Source of the DNA: Propionicimonas sp.
GTDB taxonomy: Bacteria > Actinomycetota > Actinomycetes > Propionibacteriales > Propionibacteriaceae
Length of the DNA: 64,000 bases
Assembly: GCA_013791955.1 (NCBI GenBank)
Contig: VMSW01000007.1
Coordinates: 1,426,001 to 1,490,000 of the forward strand
Direction: 5' to 3'
In this document: positions 35,630 through 45,824 of the stretch, in pieces
Layout of the letters: each line of letters opens with the position of its first letter
Numbering within the stretch: position 1 is the stretch's first letter
Made by a program: the position numbers and the translations under genes
The notes under the pieces: model-generated
Told to the model about the DNA's origin: nothing
What the model saw: only the letters and a program-made list of their open reading frames with translations
Database searches by the model: none

Positions 35630-36925
35630 CTACTCACTCCTCTCGGACGTCGGTTCAGCAACCTCAGCGGTAGAGGTGACCACCCCACTCAGCTCGGGCA
35701 GCACCTGCCCAGGCAGCGGCGGGACGGGGTAGCCGCCAGCAAAGGCGTCATAGACACCGGTGGGTGCTGGGGGTGGTTCTGGCACGGGTTTGTCGCCAAT
35801 AATCACCACGCCGAAGACCACCAGCGCCATCACCCCGATGGCGATGTACATGCCCGGACCGGTCAGCAGGTCCGTGCGCCGCAACGCCTGGAAGGTGGCG
35901 AACACGACGATCCAGGCCAGGGCCACCGGAATGAGCACCTTCCAGCCCAGTTTCATGAACTGGTCGTAACGGAACCTCGGCAGCGTGCCGCGGAGCCAGA
36001 CGAAGAAGGCGATGAGCAACTGCACCTTGATCACGAACCAGATCGGCCCGAGCCAGGGGTTGTTCAGCGGTTCGATCAGGTTGAACGGATAGATCGGCAG
36101 ATAGCCACCAAGGAACAAGGTGGTCGCGATCGCCGACACCGTGGCCATGTTGATGTATTCGGCCAGGAAGTAGATCGCGTACTTAAAGCCGGAGTATTCG
36201 GTGATGTAACCGCTGACCAGCTCAGATTCGGCCTCAGGCAGGTCGAAAGGTGCCCGGTTGGTCTCGCCGACCATCGAGATCATGTAGATCACGAAAGCGG
36301 GCAGCATCACCAGCCAGTTCCAGTTCTGCAACCCGATGTTGAAACCAAACGGGGTCAGCGCTGCCCGCTGCGCCTCGACGATCTGGTGGGTCGACATCGA
36401 GCCGGTGAAGAGGAAGACCGACACCAGCGACAGGCCCATCGCGACCTCATAGGAGATCATCTGCGCACTCGAGCGCAGGGCGCCCAGCAGTGCGTAGGGC
36501 GAGTTGGAGGACCAGCCTGCGAGCACGAAGCCGTAGATCGCGACCGAGGTGACCGCCAGCATCACCAGGACGCCAACCGGCAGGTCGGTGGCCTGCAGCA
36601 GAGTCTTGACGCCGAAGATCTCCACCTCGCCGCCCAGCGGGATCACTGCCCAGGCGGTGAACGCGGCCGTGCCAGCGATCAAGGGGGCAGCAACGAACAG
36701 CACCCGGTCGACCATGGAGGGAATGAAATCCTCCTTGAACAGGCACTTCATCCCGTCGGCCAGCGCTTGGCCCAGGCCGAAGGGGCCGTTCATGATCGGA
36801 CCAAGCCGGTGCTGCATCTTGCCGACCAGGCGACGCTCGAACCAGACGTTGAAGATCGTCCAGGTCAACAGCAGCACCACCAAGACGATGGTCTTGAGAA
36901 GAATCAGCCACCACGGGTCATTCAT
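35630..36925 (-). CDS. nuoH: NADH-quinone oxidoreductase subunit H
   Basis: 431 residues, the membrane subunit that forms the quinone chamber with NuoB and NuoD. Seen are RRLVGKMQHRLGPIMNGPFG, FDLPEAESELVSGYITEYSG and VWLRGTLPRFRYDQFMKLGW. About eight helices, then a Pro/Glu-rich C-terminal extension of ~60 residues not found in E. coli. ATGA overlap with nuoG. Confidence 0.97.
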   Translation of the reverse strand: MNDPWWLILLKTIVLVVLLLTWTIFNVWFERRLVGKMQHRLGPIMNGPFGLGQALADGMKCLFKEDFIPSMVDRVLFVAAPLIAGTAAFTAWAVIPLGGEVEIFGVKTLLQATDLPVGVLVMLAVTSVAIYGFVLAGWSSNSPYALLGALRSSAQMISYEVAMGLSLVSVFLFTGSMSTHQIVEAQRAALTPFGFNIGLQNWNWLVMLPAFVIYMISMVGETNRAPFDLPEAESELVSGYITEYSGFKYAIYFLAEYINMATVSAIATTLFLGGYLPIYPFNLIEPLNNPWLGPIWFVIKVQLLIAFFVWLRGTLPRFRYDQFMKLGWKVLIPVALAWIVVFATFQALRRTDLLTGPGMYIAIGVMALVVFGVVIIGDKPVPEPPPAPTGVYDAFAGGYPVPPLPGQVLPELSGVVTSTAEVAEPTSERSE

Positions 36926-39345
36926 TCCGCACCTCCAAGGCTCAGCGCCACGTCATCGCCATGGACGACGCCGAGTTCGCCGATCGGCGTCCCCGGAGAG
37001 TTCATCGGCACCCAGACGGTGCCCTCAGTCATACCTTCGGTGATAGAAACCGCCAGGCTGTACCAACCGGCATCGCTGGTGATGGTGATCACCTCGCCAT
37101 CACCGACCCCGAGAGTCGAGGCCAGCGTCGGGCTGATTCGCGCGACGCTTGGCTTGGCTGTGGCTGCCAGCGCCACTTCACCATCTTGGCCGCGTCCGCC
37201 GTCCAGCAGCATTCGCCAAGTGGCGAGCTTGACCAGTTCGCCGTCGGCGGACTTGGACTTCTTGGCAGCCCGGCCGCGGGTGCGGCTGGCCGCTTCGGCC
37301 TTGATCGGCTGATCCCAGGTGCCCAACTCAGCGAGCTCGGCGCGAGCCTGACCGCTGGTCCGAACACCCAATGGGGTGCCCATCGCGTCGGCGAGTGCGG
37401 CCAGCACGCGCAGATCGGTCATCGGGGCGTTCACCTGTTTGACCACTGTGTTCACCCGACCGACGCGGTGCTCCCAGTTGAGGAAGGTGCCAGCCCGCTC
37501 CTCGATCAGGGCCACCGGGAAGACCACATCGGCCAACTCGGTGACTTCGGAGAACCGGGTCTCCAGCGACACCACGAACTCGGCCGCCGCCACTGCCTCG
37601 CGGGCAGCGTTGGCATCAGCGAAGTCGCTCAACTCAACCCCGGCGATCACCAACGCCTCCAGCTCACCGGCGGTGACCGCGGCAAACATCGACGGCGCGT
37701 CCAGACCCTCCAGCGGAGGTAAGGTCTCCGACCCCCAATGGCTGGCCACATCGACCCGGGCGGCCACATCAGCCACCGGACGAGCGCCAGGCAGCAAGGT
37801 GGGCAAGCAGCCGGCTTCGATAGCACCCCGCTCGCCAGCGCGACGCGGCACCCAAGCGAATCGGGCGCCAGCCTTGGCTGCCGCCTCGACCACTGCGCTC
37901 AATGCTCCCGGGGCGAGCGCGGCACGCTCCCCGACCAGAATCACGTCGCCAGCTGCGAGCTTCAGATCCGCAACGGCATCGGCTTCGGCACCAGGCACGG
38001 TGGCTACCAGCTTCGCCTTCAGCTTGGCATTGCCATTGCTGAGGAAGGCCGCCAGCGCGGTCACCGAAAGGCCCTTCTTGCGCACTGCTTTCCGCAGCCG
38101 CAGGAAAATTATCGGCGACTCCTCTTCCGGCTCGAAGCCCACCAGCACTACCTGCCCGGCGTTCTCCAGGTCGGTGTAGGTGACGGCTTGAGCCAGGGTG
38201 CGTCCAGCGACCTCTTGGGCCAGGAATGCGGCTTCGCCAACGCCAATCGGACGGGCGCGGAAGTCGATGTTGTTGGTGCCGAGGATCGCGCGGGCGAACT
38301 TGGCGTAGCCGTAGGCGTCCTCCATGGTCAACCGGCCACCGGTCAGTACCCCGGAGCTGTTGCCAGCAGCGGTCAGCCCGGCCACGGCCGCGTCGATCGC
38401 CTCCGGCCAGGACGCCGGTCGCAACTCGCCATCCTCGCGGACCAGCGGGGTGCTCAATCGGTCATCGCCACGTCCGGAGACGAAAGCGAACCGACCCTTG
38501 TCGCAGTTCCACTCCTCATTGACCTGTGGAGCTTCGCCGGCCAAGCGCCGTCGAACCACACCGTGACGGTGGTCGGCGCGCAATTGGCAGCCCGAGGCGC
38601 AGTGCTCGCAGGTGACGCTGGTGCTCACCAGGTCGAACGGACGGCTGGTGAACCGGTAGGCAGCCGAGGTGAGCGCACCCACCGGGCAGATCTGCACCAC
38701 ATTGCCGGAGAAGTAGGAGTCGTAAGGCTGATCGGCATAGCGGCCAATCTGCTGCAACGCACCGCGCTCAACCAAGGCGATGAACGGATCGCCAGCGATC
38801 TGCTCGGAGAACCGGGTGCAGCGGGCACAGAGCACGCAGCGCTCACGATCAAGCAGGATCTGGGCCGACAGCGAAACCGGCTTGGGGAAGGTGCGCTTCA
38901 CGCCGTCGTAGCGCGAGGTGCCGCCGCCATTGCTCATCGCCTGGTTCTGCAACGGGCATTCGCCGCCCTTGTCACAGATCGGGCAATCCAGCGGGTGATT
39001 GATCAGCAGCAGTTCCAGCATGCCCCGCTGTGCCTTCTCGGCCACCTCGGAAGTGCGCTGGGTCTTGATCTGCATGCCCGGTGCCACCTCGATGGTGCAG
39101 GACGCCTGGGGCTTGGGGAAGCCGCGTCCGTTACCCATGTCGGGGATCTCGACCATGCACTGGCGGCAGGCGCCCTGCGGGTCAAGCAGCGGATGATCAC
39201 AGAACCGCGGGATAGCGATACCGACGGTCTCGGCCGCGCGAATCGCCAAGGTGCCCTTGGGGACCGTGACCTCGATGCCATCGATGGTCAGGGTTACCGT
39301 CTCGACTACCACCGCGCCTTGTTCCGGCTTGGTCACCACACTCAT
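36922..39345 (-). CDS. nuoG: NADH-quinone oxidoreductase subunit G
   Basis: 807 residues. The N-terminal [2Fe-2S] domain contains FCDHPLLDPQGACRQCMVEI. It is followed by the cysteines CPICDKGGECPLQNQAM and RERCVLCARCTRFSEQI, and CEHCASGCQL as in the molybdopterin-family [4Fe-4S] region. The rest is the large molybdopterin-oxidoreductase-like domain, which has no cofactor role in complex I. A Lys-rich insertion (RGRAAKKSKSADG) lies near residue 700. Overlaps nuoF and nuoH by four bases each. Confidence 0.96.
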   Translation of the reverse strand: MSVVTKPEQGAVVVETVTLTIDGIEVTVPKGTLAIRAAETVGIAIPRFCDHPLLDPQGACRQCMVEIPDMGNGRGFPKPQASCTIEVAPGMQIKTQRTSEVAEKAQRGMLELLLINHPLDCPICDKGGECPLQNQAMSNGGGTSRYDGVKRTFPKPVSLSAQILLDRERCVLCARCTRFSEQIAGDPFIALVERGALQQIGRYADQPYDSYFSGNVVQICPVGALTSAAYRFTSRPFDLVSTSVTCEHCASGCQLRADHRHGVVRRRLAGEAPQVNEEWNCDKGRFAFVSGRGDDRLSTPLVREDGELRPASWPEAIDAAVAGLTAAGNSSGVLTGGRLTMEDAYGYAKFARAILGTNNIDFRARPIGVGEAAFLAQEVAGRTLAQAVTYTDLENAGQVVLVGFEPEEESPIIFLRLRKAVRKKGLSVTALAAFLSNGNAKLKAKLVATVPGAEADAVADLKLAAGDVILVGERAALAPGALSAVVEAAAKAGARFAWVPRRAGERGAIEAGCLPTLLPGARPVADVAARVDVASHWGSETLPPLEGLDAPSMFAAVTAGELEALVIAGVELSDFADANAAREAVAAAEFVVSLETRFSEVTELADVVFPVALIEERAGTFLNWEHRVGRVNTVVKQVNAPMTDLRVLAALADAMGTPLGVRTSGQARAELAELGTWDQPIKAEAASRTRGRAAKKSKSADGELVKLATWRMLLDGGRGQDGEVALAATAKPSVARISPTLASTLGVGDGEVITITSDAGWYSLAVSITEGMTEGTVWVPMNSPGTPIGELGVVHGDDVALSLGGAE

Positions 39346-40664
39346 GCGTGCGCTCCTTGCGTTTCGGGCACCTCGAACAGCGCGCTACGACCGTAGGGGA
39401 ACAACTCCCAGGCTGGCGTGCTGTAGCCGTCCTCGAACTCGCTGCGGAAGTGGCGAATGGCGCTGGTGACACAGGCCACCGCACCGTCGGCCAAGGCGCA
39501 GAACGACTTGCCCCCGATATTGCTGGCCACGTCCAGTAGCTTGTCGACGTCGCCGACCGCGGCCTGGCCGGCCTCGAACTTGCGCAGCATCTGCACCATC
39601 CACCAGTTACCTTCACGGCAGGGAGTGCATTTGCCACACGATTCGTGCTTGTAGAACTCCGTCCAGCGAAGTGTGGTGCGAACCACCGAGGTGGTTTCGT
39701 CAAAGATTTGCAGCGCCTTAGTGCCCAGCATCGTGCCGGCACCGGCCATCCCCTCATAGTCGAGCGGGACGTCGAGGTGCTCGGCGGTCAGGATCGGAGT
39801 CGAGGAACCGCCCGGCGTCCAGAACTTCAGTTCGTGTCCTTCGCGGACGCCGCCGGCAAGATCGAGCAGCTCGCGCAGGGTGATCCCCAACGGCGCCTCA
39901 AACTGCCCGGGACGTGCCACATGCCCCGAAAGGGAGTAAAGGGTGTAGCCCTTGGACTTCTCGGTGCCCATTGAGCCGAACCACTCCGCGCCGTTGTTGA
40001 GGATCGAAGGCACGCTGGCGATCGACTCAACGTTGTTGATCACCGTCGGGGAGGCATACAGACCAGCTACCGCCGGGAATGGCGGGCGCAACCTCGGCTG
40101 GCCACGACGGCCCTCCAAAGAATCCAGTAGTGCAGTTTCCTCACCACAGATGTAGGCACCAGCACCGGCGTGCACGACGATGTCGAGGTCGTAGCCCGAG
40201 CCGAGGATGTTCTTGCCCAGGTAGCCGGCCGCATACGCCTCAGCCACGGCCTGTTGCATGCGGCGATGAACGTGGAGCACCTCGCCGCGGATGTAGACGA
40301 AAGCGGTGTGGCAGTTGATCGCATAGGAGGCGATGATCATGCCCTCCACCAGCGTGTGCGGGCTGGCCAGCAGCAGCGGCATGTCCTTGCAGGTGCCCGG
40401 CTCGGACTCGTCGGCGTTCACCACCAGGTACTTCGGATTCGGATTGTCCTTTGGCACGAAGCTCCACTTCATACCGGTCGGGAAGCCCGCACCGCCGCGA
40501 CCACGCAGGCCGGAGTCCTTGACCACGTCGGTAACCGCGGCCGGAGTCATCTTCAGCGCCTTGGCAACCGCCTGGTAACCGCCAGCGGCCTGGTGGGTGG
40601 CCAGCTTCCAGGAGTTGTCGGTGCCCCAGTTGGCGCTGAGCACCGGCGTCAGCTTGTCAACCAT
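39342..40664 (-). CDS. nuoF: NADH-quinone oxidoreductase subunit F
   Basis: 440 residues, the NADH- and FMN-binding subunit. GRGGAGFPTGMKWSF is the FMN site. VVNADESEPGTCKDMPLL and CGEETALLDSLEGRRGQPRL are invariant. The [4Fe-4S] N3 ligands are in ESCGKCTPCREGNWW plus a later Cys (GKSFCALADGA). It shares one base with the nuoE stop (TGATG). Confidence 0.98.
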   Translation of the reverse strand: MVDKLTPVLSANWGTDNSWKLATHQAAGGYQAVAKALKMTPAAVTDVVKDSGLRGRGGAGFPTGMKWSFVPKDNPNPKYLVVNADESEPGTCKDMPLLLASPHTLVEGMIIASYAINCHTAFVYIRGEVLHVHRRMQQAVAEAYAAGYLGKNILGSGYDLDIVVHAGAGAYICGEETALLDSLEGRRGQPRLRPPFPAVAGLYASPTVINNVESIASVPSILNNGAEWFGSMGTEKSKGYTLYSLSGHVARPGQFEAPLGITLRELLDLAGGVREGHELKFWTPGGSSTPILTAEHLDVPLDYEGMAGAGTMLGTKALQIFDETTSVVRTTLRWTEFYKHESCGKCTPCREGNWWMVQMLRKFEAGQAAVGDVDKLLDVASNIGGKSFCALADGAVACVTSAIRHFRSEFEDGYSTPAWELFPYGRSALFEVPETQGAHA

Positions 40665-41380
40665 CAGGACTTCCCACCCTTCGGAGCGGCCCAGCCCTTT
40701 TCGTCGGCGATCGACTTGCCGAGCAGCGAAGCCTCGCCAGCACTTGGACCTTCATCGGCGCGTCCGTCTGGGAAGCCGGCCAACACTCGCTCGGCCTCAC
40801 GCCAACTCGTGATGGTCGCCCCCCGAGTGGACTTGACCTCAGCATCAGCGGCCAGATCATCGATCAACTTCTGCGCCTTGTCCGGGGTCATGTTGTCCAT
40901 GAACTCCCAGTTGACCATCATCACCGGGGCGAAGTCGCAAGCGGCGTTGCACTCCAGCCGCTCCAGGCTGAACTTGCCATCAGGGGTGGTCTCATCGGGC
41001 TGAATGCCCAGCTTCTCACTTACCTGCTCCAGCAGCGCGTCGCCACCCATCACCGCGCAAAGCGCAGTGGTGCAGACCCCGATGTGATGCTTACCACCGG
41101 GACGGCGGCGATACATCGTGTAGAAGGTCGCCACCCCAGAGACCTGGGCTGCGGTGATGCCGAGCACTTCGGCACAAGCCTCGATGCCTGCCGGGGAGAT
41201 CCGGCCGTCCACGCTCTGGACCAGATGCAGCATGGGCAGCAGGGCTGAGCGTGCTTCGGGGTATCGAGACGCCAGCTGCCGCAACTCGGCAAAGGTGGTG
41301 TCATCGATGTTGGTAGTGGTGTCAGTCATGTCCACCGTCCCCGATTCGGGGAAGAAGGACTGGAACTCGTGACCGCTCAT
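40664..41380 (-). CDS. nuoE: NADH-quinone oxidoreductase subunit E
   Basis: 238 residues from ATG 41380, which overlaps the nuoD stop (ATGA). The thioredoxin-like fold carries the [2Fe-2S] N1a ligands in [12 protein letters not shown] and [15 protein letters not shown]. The C-terminal ~55 residues (through [10 protein letters not shown]) extend beyond the E. coli protein, as in other actinobacteria. Confidence 0.96.
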   Translation of the reverse strand: MSGHEFQSFFPESGTVDMTDTTTNIDDTTFAELRQLASRYPEARSALLPMLHLVQSVDGRISPAGIEACAEVLGITAAQVSGVATFYTMYRRRPGGKHHIGVCTTALCAVMGGDALLEQVSEKLGIQPDETTPDGKFSLERLECNAACDFAPVMMVNWEFMDNMTPDKAQKLIDDLAADAEVKSTRGATITSWREAERVLAGFPDGRADEGPSAGEASLLGKSIADEKGWAAPKGGKS

Positions 41381-42717
41381 CGGTCCACGCCTCCCATCAC
41401 TGGGTCGATGGAACCGACCGCAACCACGATGTCGGCCAGCATGCCGCCCTCGCACTGGATCGGTACGGACTGTAGGTGGTTGAAGCTTGGATCGCGCATG
41501 TGGACCCGGAACGGCTTGGTGCCGCCATCAGACACCACATGGCAGGCCATTTCACCCTTGGGGCTCTCGATCGGCACGTAAGCCTGACCGGCGGGCACCC
41601 GGAAACCTTCGGTGACCAGCTTGAAGTGATGGATCAAAGCCTCCATCGACTCCCCCATGATCGCCTTGATGTGCTCATGGGAGTTGCCCTGACCATCTGG
41701 CCCGACTGCCAACTGGGCTGGCCAGCCGATCTTCGGGTCGTCCACCATTACTGGCTGCCCAGTAGAGGCCTCCAACCGGTCGGCGCACTGCTTGAGGATT
41801 TTGACGCTTTCGGTCATCTCGGCGAGGCGCACCCGGAAGCGGCCGTAGGCATCTGGCGCGTCCCAGGTGATGACGTCGAAGTCGTAGTTCTCATAGCCGC
41901 AGTAGGGCATCTCTTTGCGCAGGTCCCAGGAGTAGCCGGTCGCGCGCAGCATCGGTCCGGTGACGCCGAGGGCGAAGCAGGCGCTCAGGTCCTGGTAGGC
42001 GACATTGCACATCCGGCCCTTGAAGATCGGGTTCTCGTTGCAGAAGTCCGCGTATTCGCCCAGGTGCTTCTCCAGCCAGGAGATCACATCATGCAACTGC
42101 GCGATGCCGGTCTCCGGCAGATCGTTTGCTACCCCACCGGGACGGATGTAGGCGTGATTCATCCGCAGCCCGGTGATCGCCTCAAGCAGGTCGAGAATCA
42201 CTTCGCGCTCGCGGAAGCCGATGGTCATCACGGTCAACGCACCGATTTCCATGCCGCCGGTGCCGATACACACCAGGTGGGAGGAGATCCGGTTCAACTC
42301 CATCATCAGGATGCGAATGTCGTTGGCCCGCTCGGGGATCTGGTCTTCGATGCCGAGCAACCGCTCCACTGCCAGGCAGTAGGCCACCTCGTTGAACAGC
42401 GGGGTGAGGTAGTCCATGCGGGTCACGAAGGTGGTGCCCTGAACCCAGGACCGGTACTCCATGTTCTTCTCGATGCCGGTGTGCAGGAACCCGATTCCGG
42501 GACGGATCTTGGTCACGGTTTCGCCGTCACACTCAACCATCAGGCGCAGTACGCCGTGAGTGGAGGGGTGCTGCGGCCCCATGTTGATGACCAGGGTCTC
42601 GTCTTCGGAGGCAGCCTGCTCCTTGGCGATCTCAGCCCAGTCACCGCCCATCGAGGTGTAAACGGTGCCCTCGCCAGCTTCGCCGGAACCGGCGTAGAAG
42701 TCGGTCTTTTCCTTCAT
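41377..42717 (-). CDS. nuoD: NADH-quinone oxidoreductase subunit D
   Basis: 446 residues. It forms the quinone headgroup site with Nuo[21 protein letters not shown] holds the quinone-binding His. [20 protein letters not shown] and VESPKGEM-type C-terminal residues ([16 protein letters not shown]) are conserved. It is not fused to NuoC. ATGA overlap with nuoC. Confidence 0.97.
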   Translation of the reverse strand: MKEKTDFYAGSGEAGEGTVYTSMGGDWAEIAKEQAASEDETLVINMGPQHPSTHGVLRLMVECDGETVTKIRPGIGFLHTGIEKNMEYRSWVQGTTFVTRMDYLTPLFNEVAYCLAVERLLGIEDQIPERANDIRILMMELNRISSHLVCIGTGGMEIGALTVMTIGFREREVILDLLEAITGLRMNHAYIRPGGVANDLPETGIAQLHDVISWLEKHLGEYADFCNENPIFKGRMCNVAYQDLSACFALGVTGPMLRATGYSWDLRKEMPYCGYENYDFDVITWDAPDAYGRFRVRLAEMTESVKILKQCADRLEASTGQPVMVDDPKIGWPAQLAVGPDGQGNSHEHIKAIMGESMEALIHHFKLVTEGFRVPAGQAYVPIESPKGEMACHVVSDGGTKPFRVHMRDPSFNHLQSVPIQCEGGMLADIVVAVGSIDPVMGGVDR

Positions 42718-43406
42718 CGGTAGACCCTCCGCGCATCAACCGGCGGCACCACGGTGCCCTTGTACTCAATCGGAATGCCACCCAGCGGGTAGTCCTTCCG
42801 CTGGGGATGGCCGACCCAGTCATCCGGCATCAGGATCCGAGTGAGGTGCGGGTGGCCGTCGAAAATGACCCCGAACATGTCCCAGGTCTCACGTTCATGC
42901 CAGTCGGCGGCCGGGTAGGTGGCCACCACGCTGGGCACGTGCGGGTCGGAATCGGGGCAGGTGGTCTCCACCCGGAGCCGCCGCCGATGGGTCATCGACT
43001 GCAAGTGATAGACGACGTGGAACTCAGCGCCGGTGTCTTCTGGGTAGTGAACACCGGATACCGAAGGGCAGAACTCGAACCGCAGGAAGGCGTCATCACG
43101 CAGGGTCTGGATCACTTCAGCCAGCTTCTCGCGGGCCACGTAGAAGGTGAGTTCGCCACGATCGACGACCACCTGCACCAGGGCGTCGGGAATCAAAGCG
43201 ACCAGCCGGTCGTGGAGTTCGTCGAAGTAGGACCCGAAGGGCTGCTGGGCAGCGGTCGGGGTAGGCAGCGTCCGCACGATCCCGCTGTAGCCGGAGGTGT
43301 CACCAGTGCCCTGGCTCCACATGCCCTTGCGCACGGCGACCGGCTTGGCTTGACGCCCTTGGTCAGCGTTGGCAGCGATTTCGGCGCCGGGAGTCTGCTC
43401 ACTCAT
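42714..43406 (-). CDS. nuoC: NADH-quinone oxidoreductase subunit C
   Basis: 230 residues. It is a peripheral-arm structural subunit. The signature [20 protein letters not shown], then [20 protein letters not shown], marks the 30-kDa family. An N-terminal stretch of ~45 polar residues precedes the domain. ATGA overlaps with nuoB and nuoD. Confidence 0.96.
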   Translation of the reverse strand: MSEQTPGAEIAANADQGRQAKPVAVRKGMWSQGTGDTSGYSGIVRTLPTPTAAQQPFGSYFDELHDRLVALIPDALVQVVVDRGELTFYVAREKLAEVIQTLRDDAFLRFEFCPSVSGVHYPEDTGAEFHVVYHLQSMTHRRRLRVETTCPDSDPHVPSVVATYPAADWHERETWDMFGVIFDGHPHLTRILMPDDWVGHPQRKDYPLGGIPIEYKGTVVPPVDARRVYR

Positions 43407-43960
43407 CGCATCAGCCCCTTCATCTCGTGAGTGGCCGGCGCGGTCAGCGCGGCCTGCTCAGCGGCTTCTTCCAAGGCCTCGGCGTGCGCCCCGATCGGGC
43501 GCTTGGCTACCTTCTGCTCGCGCAGCTTGAACATCGCGTCGATCAACATGTCTGGACGCGGCGGGCAGCCCGGCACATAGATGTCCACCGGAACCAGGTG
43601 ATCGCCACCCTGCACGATGGCGTAGTTGTTGAACATGCCGCCCGTAGAGGCGCACACGCCCATCGCCAGTACCCACTTGGGTTCGGGCATCTGGTCATAG
43701 ACCTGGCGCAACACTGGGGCCATCTTCTGGCTGATCCGACCGGCGATGATCATCAGGTCGGCCTGGCGCGGTGAGGCCCGGAAGACCTCCTGGCCCCAAC
43801 GACCGGAGTCGAATCTCGGCGTGCCGAAACTCATCATCTCGATGGAACAGCAGGCCAGGCCGAAAGTCGCTGGCCACAGCGATGCAGATCGCATCCAGCC
43901 GAAGACACCTTCAACGGTGGTCAGCAGTACGCCCTCAGGGAGCTTGTCCTCAATACCCAT
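43403..43960 (-). CDS. nuoB: NADH-quinone oxidoreductase subunit B
   Basis: 185 residues from ATG 43960. It carries the terminal [4Fe-4S] cluster N2, ligated in [31 protein letters not shown] and [10 protein letters not shown]. The start gives [20 protein letters not shown], the family's usual beginning. It lies 16 bp after nuoA. Confidence 0.97.
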   Translation of the reverse strand: MGIEDKLPEGVLLTTVEGVFGWMRSASLWPATFGLACCSIEMMSFGTPRFDSGRWGQEVFRASPRQADLMIIAGRISQKMAPVLRQVYDQMPEPKWVLAMGVCASTGGMFNNYAIVQGGDHLVPVDIYVPGCPPRPDMLIDAMFKLREQKVAKRPIGAHAEALEEAAEQAALTAPATHEMKGLMR

Positions 43961-43976
43961 GTTTGAGCCTTTCTCC

Positions 43977-44336
43977 TCAGTCCCACTCCAGGCCACCGCG
44001 TCGCCACACGTAGGCATACGCGATGAACACCGTGGCCATGAACAGGAGCATCTCGATCAGGGCGAACATGCCCAGCTTGTTGAAGCTGACCGCCCACGGG
44101 TAAAGGAAAATTGTTTCGATGTCGAAAATGATGAACAGCATCGCGACCAGGTAGTACTTCACCGGGAACCGACCGCCGCCGACTGGCTGGGGCGTCGGAT
44201 CGATGCCGCACTCGTAGGACTCGTACTTGCGCCGGTTCCAGCGTCTCGGCCCGATAAAGGCGCTCATGACGACCATCGCGGCCATCAGGAGTCCGCCAAT
44301 GGCCATGATCCCAATGATCGGTAGGTAAGGGCTCAT
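43977..44336 (-). CDS. nuoA: NADH-quinone oxidoreductase subunit A
   Basis: 119 residues with three membrane spans. [20 protein letters not shown] is the conserved loop with the invariant Cys, and [20 protein letters not shown] is the second helix with its acidic residues. ATG 44336 follows GTGAGG; the TTG one codon earlier is less likely. The menaquinone reductase homologue ends 43 bp upstream on the same strand, so the two may share a transcript. Confidence 0.97.
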   Translation of the reverse strand: MSPYLPIIGIMAIGGLLMAAMVVMSAFIGPRRWNRRKYESYECGIDPTPQPVGGGRFPVKYYLVAMLFIIFDIETIFLYPWAVSFNKLGMFALIEMLLFMATVFIAYAYVWRRGGLEWD

Positions 44337-44379
44337 CAAGCCTCACTTCCCTTCGTGAACGCCAACGTCGGCAAGTTCC

Positions 44380-45705
44380 TCATGCTGAGGGTGCCATCTT
44401 CGTGAGGGTGGTTAGCACCATGTCCATCCAATCACCTCGTCGAGTGTCATACAGATGTGACAACAGCTTCATGGTGAACCGCATCAGAGTAGGACGAGGT
44501 AGACCGTACTTCGTGCAGACATGCATCACTTGCGGATGCTCGATCAGCGACACGAAAACTTGGCCCAATCTGAAGTAGCCGCCCCACTCGTCTTTGAGGC
44601 GGACCGGGTAGCCCTGCAGGGCCATTTCGGCGCTTGGGGTGCCGAAACCACGGAACTGCGCGTCGCTGATCGCCTCAGCCGCCATCGCCGCCGACTCCAT
44701 CGCATACGGGATGCCTTCGCCGTTGAACGGGGAGACCATGCCACCGGCATCACCCACCAGCAACAGCCCACGGGTGTAGGCGGGTTGCCGATTGAAACTC
44801 ATCGGCAGCGCCGCGCCCAGGATCGGACCGACTTGGTTTTCCGGACGGTAGCCCCACTCCGCAGGAGTGCTGGCCAGCCACCGGGTCAACAACTCTTTGT
44901 AGTTCACCGCGGCCGCACCCGGTCGCGAACTCACCGTACCCAACCCCACATTCACTAGGCCATTTCCAAGTCCGAAGACCCAGCCGTAGCCCGGCAGCAG
45001 ATTGGATTTGCCCGGGGTGCCGTCCCACAGCTCCAGCCAGGACTCCATGTAGTCGTCGCTGGCACGCGGGGACCGGTAGTAGGCCCGCACCGCGACCCCC
45101 ATCGGTCGGTCGTCGCGTTTCGTCAGGCCCATCCCGAGCGCCAGCCGGGAAGAGTTGCCATCTGCGGCGACCACCACCGGCGCGGTGAAGCTGCGCCCAT
45201 CTTTGGTGGTTACCCCGGTGATGCGGTCGGTTCGCGGGTTGATAATCGGCGCGACCACATTGGTGTTCTCGAACAACCGCGCGCCTTTGGCGACCGCGTT
45301 GTCGACCAGGAGCTTGTCGAAATCGGCCCGGGCCCGGACCAGGCCGTAGGGCGGATACTCGGCGATGTCGGGCCAGTCCAGAATGAACGGCTCGGTTCGT
45401 CCGCCGTAGATGCGCAGTCCCTTGTTGCGCACCCAGCCAGCCTCTTCGCTGACGTCAATGCCAAGGGCGATCAGTTGCTTCACTGCCCGCGGCGTCAGCC
45501 CGTCACCGCAGACCTTCTCCCGCGGGAAACTGCTCTTGTCGACCAGAACCACATCCAGACCGCGCGCAGCAAGATGAGCCGCTGCCGTGGAACCACCAGG
45601 GCCAGCACCGACGACGATCACATCCGCGCGCTCCTGTGAGCCACGAGAAGAGGCGTTAGCCGCTGATCGATCAGACAAAGAAAACCCCCGTTGCTCTCCC
45701 GGCAC
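44380..45705 (-). CDS. menJ: Geranylgeranyl reductase family FAD protein, probable menaquinone reductase
   Basis: Up to 441 residues. The FAD-binding motif VIVVGAGPGGSTAAAHLAAR lies ~28 residues in, followed by VDKSSFPREKVCGDGLTPRA and LLVGDAGGMVSPFNGEGIPY. These match the family that includes mycobacterial MenJ (Rv0561c), which saturates one prenyl unit of menaquinone. The setting beside nuo and men genes supports this role. GTG 45705 is the longest start; TTG 45678, with ACGGGGG eight bases upstream, is a plausible alternative. Confidence 0.88.
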   Translation of the reverse strand: MPGEQRGFSLSDRSAANASSRGSQERADVIVVGAGPGGSTAAAHLAARGLDVVLVDKSSFPREKVCGDGLTPRAVKQLIALGIDVSEEAGWVRNKGLRIYGGRTEPFILDWPDIAEYPPYGLVRARADFDKLLVDNAVAKGARLFENTNVVAPIINPRTDRITGVTTKDGRSFTAPVVVAADGNSSRLALGMGLTKRDDRPMGVAVRAYYRSPRASDDYMESWLELWDGTPGKSNLLPGYGWVFGLGNGLVNVGLGTVSSRPGAAAVNYKELLTRWLASTPAEWGYRPENQVGPILGAALPMSFNRQPAYTRGLLLVGDAGGMVSPFNGEGIPYAMESAAMAAEAISDAQFRGFGTPSAEMALQGYPVRLKDEWGGYFRLGQVFVSLIEHPQVMHVCTKYGLPRPTLMRFTMKLLSHLYDTRRGDWMDMVLTTLTKMAPSA

Positions 45706-45787
45706 CGGGTCAGTCTAGGCAAGTCCCTGGCTGGTGGCCATCTGAGGCGCCAGAAGACCGACTGGCCGCCTGCCAACACCCAGGGGT

Positions 45788-45817
45788 GCTACGCGTAGCC
45801 CCGGGTGGGGCTAACCT
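45788..45817 (+). promoter_or_regulatory. Promoter of isochorismate synthase with palindrome
   Basis: A 12-bp perfect palindrome, GCTACGCGTAGC (45788-45799), covers the -35 position. TAACCT (45812-45817) is the -10. It ends seven bases before GTG 45825, so the mRNA is probably leaderless. The palindrome could be an operator. Confidence 0.55.
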
Positions 45818-45824
45818 TGCGGGC

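Noticed and set aside
35177-37312. 711-codon plus-strand frame antisense to nuoI and nuoH, and similar ones at 37738-39396 and 41476-42723
   Set aside because: All lie over certain nuo genes and show the His/Arg/Gln-rich composition of antisense shadows.
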